NCBI GenBank assembly: GCA_021799915.1
Contig: JAJYZN010000028.1
Coordinates: 1-19,879, forward strand
DNA length: 19,879 nucleotides
Origin: Actinomycetes bacterium
Lineage (GTDB): Bacteria; Actinomycetota; Acidimicrobiia; Acidimicrobiales; RAAP-2
Reading direction: 5' to 3'
Shown: positions 14,128-19,879 of the stretch, one piece after another
Position numbering within the stretch: position 1 is the first letter of the stretch
Layout of the letters: the number at the start of each line of letters is the position of its first letter
The notes under the pieces: model-generated
The model's input: only the letters and a program-made list of their open reading frames with translations
Database searches by the model: none
Told to the model about the DNA's origin: nothing
Made by a program: the position numbers and the translations under genes

Positions 14128-14149
14128 CCGGTCGGTAACCGCCGACCGG
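14128..14149. promoter_or_regulatory. Perfect 8-bp inverted repeat, candidate operator between ccr and thiolase genes
   Basis: Arms CCGGTCGG (14128-14135) and CCGACCGG (14142-14149) flank TAACCG. The GGTCGGT/ACCGACC style resembles many TetR-family operators of actinobacterial acyl-CoA genes, but the regulator is not in the window. The site is 36 bases before ccr and about 100 before the thiolase gene, in the only region that can hold both promoters. TAGTAT at 14116-14121 is a possible -10 on the plus strand, though no matching -35 was found. Confidence 0.5.
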
Positions 14150-14250
14150 CAAATTCGCAGGGCCGGTGGCCCCGGTGGCGACCATTCCATCGTCGCGGGG
14201 GCCCACGACCCGCCCGGCACAGCCGCCGGGCCCGAGCTTGGAGGTCTGCA

Positions 14251-15435
14251 ATGCCCGGATCGGTGATCGTCGCAGGGGCCAGGACGCCCATCGGGAAGCT
14301 GTCCGGCGCACTCGCCGGGTTCTCGGCCATGGAGCTGGGAGGTTTCGCCATCGCCGCCGCCCTGGAGCGGGCCGGGATCTCCCCGGACCAGGTGGACTAC
14401 GTGTTCATGGGCCACGTCATCGAGGCCGGGCAGGGTCAGATCACCGCCCGCCAGGCTGCGGTCAAAGCCGGCATCCCCATGTCGGTGCCGGCCACCACCG
14501 TGAACAAGGTCTGCCTCTCAGGCCTCAACGCCCTCTACCTGGCCGACCAGATGATCAGCGCCGGCGACGCCGAGATCGTCGTGGCCGGGGGCATGGAGTC
14601 CATGACCCGGGCGCCCCACCTGTTGGCCGGGGCCCGCGCCGGGTACCGGCTCGGTGACGGGACCCTGGTGGACTCGATGATGTTCGACGGCCTCACCTGC
14701 GCCTTCGACGACTGCGCCATGGGCCTGGCCACCGAGCGGTTCACCCAGAAGGTCGGGATCAGCCGCGAGCGCCAGGACGCGTTCTCCGCCGCCTCGCACG
14801 AGAAGGCGGCAACGGCGACCAAGGAAGGACGCTTGGCCCAGGAGATCGTTCCGGTCACCATCCCCCAGCGAAAGGGCGACCCGATCGTCTTCGACACCGA
14901 CGAAGGGGTCCGACCGGGCACCACTGCCGAGTCGCTGGCCGCCCTGAAGCCGGCGTTCGACAAGGCCGGGTCCATCACCGCGGGGAACGCCTCGCAGATC
15001 TCCGACGGCGGGGCGGCGTTGATCGTGATGTCCCGGGCCCGGGCCGACGCCCTCGGGGTGACCCCTCTCGGCGAGCTGGTGAGCTACGGCCAGGTGGCCG
15101 GTCCGGACACCTCCCTTCTCACCCAGCCGTCGCGGGCCATCGCCCGGGCCCTGGATCGGGCCGGGAAGTCGGTGGCCGACGTGGACCTCTTCGAGATCAA
15201 CGAGGCCTTCGCCGCCGTGGGCCTGGCTTCAGCCGACGACCTGTCGATCCCCGAGGACGTGATCAACGTGAACGGCGGAGCCATCGCCCTCGGCCATCCG
15301 GTCGGCATGTCGGGCACCCGTGTGGCCCTCACGGCCCTCACCGAGCTCCGCCGTCGTGGTGGAGGCCTGGCGGCCGTGGCGCTGTGCGGGGGAGGCGGCC
15401 AGGGGGACGGCGCCCTCTTGCGCTCCCTGGCCTGA
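14251..15435 (+). CDS. Acetyl-CoA C-acetyltransferase (thiolase)
   Basis: This 394-residue thiolase condenses two acetyl-CoA into acetoacetyl-CoA or cleaves 3-ketoacyl-CoA. The catalytic residues are in place: nucleophilic Cys88 (VNKVCLSGL), NEAFA, His349 (LGHPVGMSGTR) and Cys379 (LCGGGGQG). Length and ends match the biosynthetic acetoacetyl-CoA thiolase group, though GGAIALGHPVGMSG differs from the commoner GGACAxGHPxGASG. The ATG at 14251 has GGAGG seven bases upstream. Its position opposite ccr and mce suggests it supplies acetoacetyl-CoA for crotonyl-CoA formation; the 3-hydroxybutyryl-CoA dehydrogenase and crotonase needed in between are not in the window. A role in beta-oxidation cannot be excluded. 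Confidence 0.95.
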   Translation: MPGSVIVAGARTPIGKLSGALAGFSAMELGGFAIAAALERAGISPDQVDYVFMGHVIEAGQGQITARQAAVKAGIPMSVPATTVNKVCLSGLNALYLADQMISAGDAEIVVAGGMESMTRAPHLLAGARAGYRLGDGTLVDSMMFDGLTCAFDDCAMGLATERFTQKVGISRERQDAFSAASHEKAATATKEGRLAQEIVPVTIPQRKGDPIVFDTDEGVRPGTTAESLAALKPAFDKAGSITAGNASQISDGGAALIVMSRARADALGVTPLGELVSYGQVAGPDTSLLTQPSRAIARALDRAGKSVADVDLFEINEAFAAVGLASADDLSIPEDVINVNGGAIALGHPVGMSGTRVALTALTELRRRGGGLAAVALCGGGGQGDGALLRSLA

Positions 15436-15445
15436 AGCTCGCCTG

Positions 15446-16534
15446 CTACCGGCGGTCCGGACCGGGACCAGGTACGAGACCGGGTTCCGGACCAGTTGGC
15501 GGCTGAGGGTCGGACTGGTCGCCGGGACCGGTCCTGACCCGGGGCAGCGCCCCGGGGTGGTGGTCGCGCAGGTAGGCGACGAGCTTCTCCCGCACGTCGC
15601 ACTGGAGGATCCACCCCGACGCGCTGTCGCGGGCGCTCATGACCGCTCGGAGCTGCATGCACGACGGGCCGGTGCCGGTGACCTGGAGGCTCCACACCGA
15701 GCCGTCCCAGCTCGGCGAGGCCTTCAGCACCTCGTGGAGGTAGTCACGCAGCTCCTCGACCGGGGCGGTGTGGTCCACGTCGATGTGGACGTACTCCAGC
15801 AGCTTGGCGCTGGTACGGGTCCAGTTCTCGAACGGGTTTGTGATCAGGTACGAGATCGGGAGGATCAGGCAGCGGAGGTCCCAGATGCGGATGACCACGT
15901 AGGTCAAGTTGATCTCCTCCACCCGGCCCCAATGCCCTTCGACCACCACCACGTCGTCCACCCGAATGGGCTGGGAGATGGCGATCTGGATCCCAGCCAG
16001 GAAGTTCGTGGTGACCGGCTTGGCCGCCAGACCGATCACCACCCCGAGGACGCCGGCCGAAGCCAGCAGGCTCGCCCCGGCCACCCGGACAGTGCCGAAG
16101 CTGAGGAGCACGATGGCCACGCCCAGCAGGACGACCACCGCCCCCACCAGCCTGCGGAAGACCTGGATCTGGGTCTGGACCCTGCGAGCCCGGAGGTTGT
16201 CGGCCACGTCCACCCGCAGCCTGGCCAACACCACGTCCTCGAACACGTACGTGCACCTGAAGAGCAGCCAGGCGGTGGCGCCCACCAGCACGATCAGCAG
16301 ACCGTGATTCGCGGCGGCACCCGGGCGCCCTCCGATGGGGACCACGGCCGCCCCGACGGCCGCCCCGACGAACGTCATGATGACCAGGAACGGCCCCTTC
16401 AAGCGGGCCAGGATCGACCGCTCGGTCGTCGCCCCCGAGCTCGGAAGGGTCCGGCGCAGCGCCGTGAGCACCACCAGCGAGAGGACGAGAGCCAGCGCCC
16501 CGCCTCCGGCCAGTGCGGCGATCTGCCTCCACAT
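15446..16534 (-). CDS. Small-conductance mechanosensitive channel family (MscS) protein
   Basis: This 362-residue membrane protein has an MscS domain. Three hydrophobic segments occupy about 5-95, a fourth about 130-148, and the pore-lining helix follows with SAGVLGVVIGLAAKPVTTNF (about 159-178). Next come the cytoplasmic beta domain signature (QPIRVDDVVVVEGHWGRVEE, INLTYVVIRIWD) and the alpha/beta domain after NPFENWTR. The C terminus is Pro/Gly-rich. Channels of this family release solutes under osmotic downshift; some are larger variants with unknown gating. The start region reads GTG ATG CAC ATG; the ATG at 16534 has GAGGTG six bases upstream and was chosen, with 16540 and 16543 as alternatives. 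The gene converges with the thiolase gene, 10 bases apart. Confidence 0.92.
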   Translation of the reverse strand: MWRQIAALAGGGALALVLSLVVLTALRRTLPSSGATTERSILARLKGPFLVIMTFVGAAVGAAVVPIGGRPGAAANHGLLIVLVGATAWLLFRCTYVFEDVVLARLRVDVADNLRARRVQTQIQVFRRLVGAVVVLLGVAIVLLSFGTVRVAGASLLASAGVLGVVIGLAAKPVTTNFLAGIQIAISQPIRVDDVVVVEGHWGRVEEINLTYVVIRIWDLRCLILPISYLITNPFENWTRTSAKLLEYVHIDVDHTAPVEELRDYLHEVLKASPSWDGSVWSLQVTGTGPSCMQLRAVMSARDSASGWILQCDVREKLVAYLRDHHPGALPRVRTGPGDQSDPQPPTGPEPGLVPGPGPDRR

Positions 16535-16615
16535 GTGCATCACCTCGTCGCTCGTCGAGCACCACGCCCGCTGCGGGTCGCGCGTCCGGTGCCCCCGCTC
16601 CCGACCCCGGCTGCG

Positions 16616-17212
16616 TCAGTAGGGGGGAGCAGACCGGCCCAGCTCGACCGCAGTCCCTTCGGCCACATCCTCCCATCGCCGGAGCCCGAACCGGTACACC
16701 GCCAGCCCGGCCGTAGGGAACGGCCGGTCCGCTCCGGCGGTCGGAAGCAGGCAGGAAAGCGTGTGGACAGTCGGGTTGTGGCCCACCACCATCACCGAGA
16801 CCACATCGTCGGGAACGGTGCCCAGCACCCCGAGGACCTCCTCGGGCGACGCGCCGTAGAGGTCACGGCGGCGGTCCAGCAACGGTCGGGCGGGCTCCGG
16901 CCACGACGCCAGGACGCGCTGGGCGGTCTCGGTGGTCCGCACTGCCGTGGAGCACAGCACCAGGGTGGGCGTGGGAAGTGGCGCCGGGGCCAGGTTGCCG
17001 AGCCCGAGCCGGTCCCCGCCAGGACCCAGGCGCCGGCCCAGAGCGTCGGCGTCCCTCCGTCCCCGAGGGGCCAAAGGTCGGTCGTGATCGGTTCCCCCCG
17101 GAGCGGGATCGGGCACGGCCTTGGCGTGGCGCAGCAACCACAGGTAGCGATCCGGCCCGGTCGTGGGCCCGGTCGTGGCTCCGGTCGTGGGCCCGGCTGC
17201 CGGTTCGGTCAT
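16616..17212 (-). CDS. sixA: SixA-type histidine phosphatase
   Basis: This 198-residue protein belongs to the histidine phosphatase superfamily. The phospho-acceptor motif is LLRHAKA with His29, the second arginine lies in [10 protein letters not shown] (Arg92), and the second catalytic His is His145 ([10 protein letters not shown]). The RHAK form is typical of the short SixA group, which removes phosphate from phosphohistidine. Before the domain are about 20 residues with a repeated Pro-Thr-Thr-Gly unit encoded by a 12-bp repeat. Its ATG overlaps the recR stop (ATGA), so it is co-translated with recR. A cellular substrate cannot be inferred from the neighbours. Confidence 0.88.
   Translation of the reverse strand: MTEPAAGPTTGATTGPTTGPDRYLWLLRHAKAVPDPAPGGTDHDRPLAPRGRRDADALGRRLGPGGDRLGLGNLAPAPLPTPTLVLCSTAVRTTETAQRVLASWPEPARPLLDRRRDLYGASPEEVLGVLGTVPDDVVSVMVVGHNPTVHTLSCLLPTAGADRPFPTAGLAVYRFGLRRWEDVAEGTAVELGRSAPPY
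17156..17191. repeat. Three-copy 12-bp in-frame tandem repeat at the start of the sixA-like gene
   Basis: Units of cccggtcgtggg (17156-17167, 17168-17179, 17180-17191) differ by one or two bases and encode Gly-Pro-Thr-Thr-type repeats ahead of the phosphatase domain. Confidence 0.8.
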
Positions 17213-17811
17213 CGTTCGACATCCCGCCTGCCTTCGAGGGCCCGTCCCAGCGTCAGCTCGTCGGCGTACTCCAGATCGCCCCCGACGGGAAGCCCGCTGG
17301 CGATCCGGGTCACCCGGACCCCCACGGGCTGGAGGAGCTGGGCCACGTACATGGCCGTCGCCTCACCTTCGAGGTTCGGGTTGGTGCACAGGATCACCTC
17401 GTGGATGCCCTCGGCCTTGACCCTCGAGAGGAGCTCGGCCACGCGCAGCTGCTCGGGTCCGATCCCTTCCAGCGGGTTCAGCGCGCCTTGGAGCACGTGG
17501 TAACGACCGTGGAACTGGCGGGTCCGCTCAACCGCCACGATGTCACGGGGATCCTCCACGACGCAGACGATTCCCGCCTCCCGGCGCTCGTCGCCGCAGT
17601 AAGCACAGAGCTCGCCACCTTCCGCCACGTTGTAACAGCGCTCGCACAGCGTCGTGTGCTCCTTCACCGCCTCGATGGCCGCCGACAGGCGGAGCGCGTC
17701 CTCGTCGGGGACCTTCAGGAGATAGAACGCGATGCGCTGTGCCGATTTCGGACCGATCCCCGGGAGGCGGCCAAGCTCGTCGATGAGGGAACGGAGTGAT
17801 CCGGTGTACAC
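17209..17811 (-). CDS. recR: Recombination mediator protein RecR
   Basis: This 200-residue protein has the full RecR layout: helix-hairpin-helix [20 protein letters not shown] (13-32), a four-cysteine zinc site (Cys56, Cys59, Cys69, Cys72), a Toprim domain starting [14 protein letters not shown] (about 78-92) and the C-terminal Walker-B-like end. With RecF/RecO it loads RecA at single-stranded gaps. The GTG start at 17811 immediately follows the dnaX stop, with no base between; GGAGG lies 11 bases upstream, inside dnaX. The ybaB/ebfC gene that often separates dnaX and recR is missing. The stop overlaps the sixA-like start. Confidence 0.97.
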   Translation of the reverse strand: MYTGSLRSLIDELGRLPGIGPKSAQRIAFYLLKVPDEDALRLSAAIEAVKEHTTLCERCYNVAEGGELCAYCGDERREAGIVCVVEDPRDIVAVERTRQFHGRYHVLQGALNPLEGIGPEQLRVAELLSRVKAEGIHEVILCTNPNLEGEATAMYVAQLLQPVGVRVTRIASGLPVGGDLEYADELTLGRALEGRRDVER

Positions 17812-19713
17812 CTAGCCCGGAACCTCCTCGGCGCCCGGGAAGGCGTCGAGCACACGGGCCTCGGCCACCGACGCGATGTCTTCGACGCCTTCGGTCCCGA
17901 CTGCCACCTCGTCAAGGTCCTCGGTCTCGGGATCCTCGGACACGTCGGTGCTACCGGCGCGCCGGGCTCGAACGTCCCGTTCCCCGAGTGCCCCACCTGC
18001 ACCGCGACCCCGTGCCGAAGCGGTCCCGGTGCGGCGTGCGGAGCCGGTGGCCTGGCCCGGGATCTGGCCGGAGCTCTGGCCTGGGGCCGGGCCGTCTACT
18101 TCCAGCTCGAGGTGGATGGGAACCCCGAAGTGTGCCTCCAGTGCCTGCTCGACGACGTGGCGGACCTCCTCGCAACGGACCCGGTGCGGCTCGTTGGGTA
18201 GGGAGAACACAACCGAGCCGTGATCGGTCGACACGAAGCGCCCCCCCATGTAGAGCGCCTTGGGCCGTGCCGGCAGGGCTCGAAGAATGTGGTCACCCCA
18301 GGCTTGGACCAGTTGATCGCGGTCCGGTGCGCCAACCGGGGTTTCCTCCGGCAGCCCATCTGGGCTCGCCGGGACGAGGTCCGATGCCGCCGGGGCCGAA
18401 GCCGCCGGGGCCGAAGCCGCCGGGGCCGAAGCCGCCGGGGCCGAAGCCGGGACCGAATCCGAACCAGAAGCCGCCCGCTGGCGGAGCAGCGCACCCACTG
18501 ACGGGCGAGTCCGCGGGTCGAGCGTTGCACCCGGCGGAGGACCGGACTCTGCACCCTGAGCCCGCGTCGGTGCGGCGCCTCCACCCTGGACGGCACCCGC
18601 TCGTGCGGCCGACGCTCTCTCCACCCGGGAGAGTCGGTCGAGGATCGCCGCCGTCGAGTCGTCTAGCTCCGACCTGGCCAGTCGGACCAACGCCACCTCC
18701 AGCACGACCCGTGCATCCGGCGCGTCACGCATGTCCACCATGGCCCGGCCCAGGACCTCCATGGCCCGCACCAGGCGAGCCAGGCCCAGCCGGTCGGCCT
18801 GGTCGGAAAGCCGGGACCGATCGGCGTCACCAGCGTCCGCCAGTTCGGGAGCCAGGGCGACCAGGAATGCCTGGCGGAGCTCGTCGACCAGGCCTGCCGC
18901 CAACTGTTGGGGTCCGATCCCCTTCTCGTGGAGCGCGCCTATCGCCACAAGTGCCCGGCCGGCGTCCTCGTCGGTGAGGGCTTCGACCACTTCAGCCAGC
19001 TCTGGCCCTTCGTCCTCGGCCGGACCCGACGCCGCAACTCGCTCCAGGGCCGACAGCGCGTCCCGGGCCGAGCCGCGTCCGTCGTGGACGGCCCTGGCCA
19101 GAGTGCGATCGTCCAGGGACAGCCCGGCCGCGGCGTTCACGTCGTTCAAGAGACTCGACAGCGTGTCGGCACTGAGGAGACGGAACTCGAGGTGCTGGGT
19201 CCGGCTCCTGATGGTCGGCAGCACCTTGTGCGGCTCGGTGGTGGCCAGCACGAAGATGACATGACTGGGGGGCTCTTCGAGGGTCTTCAGCAACGCGCTG
19301 GCGGCCGCGTTGGAGAGCATGTGGACCTCGTCGATGATGTAGACCTTCCACCGGCCCGGGGATGCCAGCGCAGCGTGGGCGATGAGATCTCGCATCGCGT
19401 CGACACCGTTGTTGGAAGCGGCGTCCAGCTCGAGAACGTTCACCGACTTCCCGCTGGCGATCTCGACGCACGACGGGCACGATCCGCACGGCTCTCCGTC
19501 CACCGGTTCGGCACAGTTCAGCGCTCTGGCCAGGATGCGGGCGGTCGACGTCTTGCCCGTGCCCCGCTCCCCGCTGAAGAGATAGGCGTGGGCCACGTGT
19601 CCGCTGCGGACGGCGCTCTGCAGCGCCCTGACCACGTGGGGCTGTCCCCGCAGCTCTCCGAACCGGCCCGGGCGGAACCGCAGGTACAGCATGAGGTGCG
19701 GATCTTCGGCCAT
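17812..19713 (-). CDS. dnaX: DNA polymerase III subunit gamma/tau
   Basis: This 633-residue clamp-loader ATPase has Walker A GERGTGKTS (48-56), a zinc module with Cys67, Cys76, Cys79 and Cys82, the DAASNNGVD segment (97-105), Walker B IIDE (126-129) and the SRT arginine-finger motif (170-172). It opens and closes the beta clamp on DNA. Domain III helices extend to about 370. A Pro/Ala/Ser-rich linker follows with four 15-bp repeats, then a conserved tau-like segment (ALPARPKALYMGGRF, LPNEPHRVRCEEVRHVVEQA) and an acidic tail. The ATG at 19713 fits the family start best; a TTG at 19743 and an ATG at 19692 are alternatives. The gene lies downstream of the SRP RNA and directly before recR. Confidence 0.96.
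   Translation of the reverse strand: MAEDPHLMLYLRFRPGRFGELRGQPHVVRALQSAVRSGHVAHAYLFSGERGTGKTSTARILARALNCAEPVDGEPCGSCPSCVEIASGKSVNVLELDAASNNGVDAMRDLIAHAALASPGRWKVYIIDEVHMLSNAAASALLKTLEEPPSHVIFVLATTEPHKVLPTIRSRTQHLEFRLLSADTLSSLLNDVNAAAGLSLDDRTLARAVHDGRGSARDALSALERVAASGPAEDEGPELAEVVEALTDEDAGRALVAIGALHEKGIGPQQLAAGLVDELRQAFLVALAPELADAGDADRSRLSDQADRLGLARLVRAMEVLGRAMVDMRDAPDARVVLEVALVRLARSELDDSTAAILDRLSRVERASAARAGAVQGGGAAPTRAQGAESGPPPGATLDPRTRPSVGALLRQRAASGSDSVPASAPAASAPAASAPAASAPAASDLVPASPDGLPEETPVGAPDRDQLVQAWGDHILRALPARPKALYMGGRFVSTDHGSVVFSLPNEPHRVRCEEVRHVVEQALEAHFGVPIHLELEVDGPAPGQSSGQIPGQATGSARRTGTASARGRGAGGALGERDVRARRAGSTDVSEDPETEDLDEVAVGTEGVEDIASVAEARVLDAFPGAEEVPG
18386..18445. repeat. Four-copy perfect 15-bp tandem repeat in the DnaX linker
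   Basis: Four identical units of gccgccggggccgaa (plus strand) run from 18386 to 18445, with a degenerate partial fifth after it. On the coding strand they encode Ser-Ala-Pro-Ala-Ala repeats at about residues 423-443 of DnaX. Perfect identity, including third positions, points to recent duplication. Confidence 0.95.
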
Positions 19714-19776
19714 GCCCGGGGAGCCTACCGGCGCCACCGGCAAAGGCGGCAGGCTTCACCGTCCGGAGCTCGGTGC

Positions 19777-19879
19777 GATGGCCAGGTTGGCTGCGGCACA
19801 CGGCCTCACCCGCTGAGAGCTGCTGCCTTCCGACCCTGACTCGGTTCACGAGCGGCCGTTGCGCAGGACCCGGCCACCG
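19777..19879 (-). ncRNA. ffs: Bacterial small signal recognition particle RNA (4.5S-type)
   Basis: On the minus strand the sequence holds the conserved apical region: GTGAACC, then GTCAGG, GTCGGAAGGC (a GGAA tetraloop on a three-pair stem) and AGCAGC, followed by TCAGCGGGT. Outer arms pair as expected for the small SRP hairpin: GGTGGCC near 19878 with GGCCATC near 19777, CTGCG with CGCAG, and ACGGCC with GGCCGT. Length is about 100 nt; the 5' end is at or just past the window edge. The RNA binds Ffh and directs ribosomes making membrane proteins to the Sec machinery. Its place just upstream of dnaX matches the arrangement known in other Gram-positive bacteria. Confidence 0.92.

Noticed and set aside
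15320..17503. 727-codon plus-strand open frame opposite the MscS, sixA-like and recR genes
   Set aside because: It crosses three convincing minus-strand genes and their boundaries and has shadow composition.
1..19879. Insertion sequences, phage genes, attachment sites or tRNA genes
   Set aside because: No transposase or integrase motifs, target-site duplications or tRNA cloverleaf sequences were seen; gene order and composition look chromosomal.

Overview
This window is G+C-rich bacterial DNA with GTG starts, ATGA/GTGA gene overlaps and strong G/C third-position bias. A signal recognition particle RNA lies upstream of dnaX-recR, and a crotonyl-CoA carboxylase/reductase is present. Together these point to an actinobacterium. 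The fused LivHM permease, exported Ser/Thr/Gly-rich proteins and branched-chain transporter next to acyl-CoA genes make an Acidimicrobiia-like lineage my best guess, but no taxonomic marker was compared.

Layout. (1) 1-2341, minus strand: an acyl-CoA carboxylase beta subunit split into two overlapping ORFs by a one-base shift in a G7 run, then a small epsilon-like subunit, an SRPBCC protein and the first codons of a probable zincin-like metallopeptidase. (2) 2502-11094, plus strand: one tightly packed operon of seven genes, livG, livF, a 555-aa exported anchored protein, a 207-aa two-helix membrane protein, a livK-type lipoprotein, a fused livH-livM permease and a membrane-anchored beta-propeller-like protein. 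Most junctions overlap by 4 or 14 bases. (3) 11120-12007, minus: a lone lipoprotein gene convergent with the operon, preceded by a 300-bp repeat-bearing intergenic region. (4) 12308-15435: methylmalonyl-CoA epimerase and crotonyl-CoA carboxylase/reductase (minus), divergent from a thiolase (plus) across a 159-bp region with an inverted repeat. (5) 15446-19879, minus: an MscS-type channel, then SRP RNA - dnaX - recR - sixA-like phosphatase in transcription order.

How the genes may work together. Thiolase, crotonyl-CoA carboxylase/reductase, epimerase and an acyl-CoA carboxylase are all steps of the ethylmalonyl-CoA route, or of making ethylmalonyl/methylmalonyl-CoA units. The adjacent transporter belongs to the branched-chain amino acid type, whose substrates are broken down through propionyl-CoA and acetyl-CoA. 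The link between uptake and acyl-CoA metabolism is inferred from proximity. The three extra envelope genes inside the transporter operon are the least explained part of the window. The split carboxylase is the most unusual sequence feature: the G7 run is itself an ideal -1 slippery heptamer, and a -1 shift there would restore the normal family sequence.
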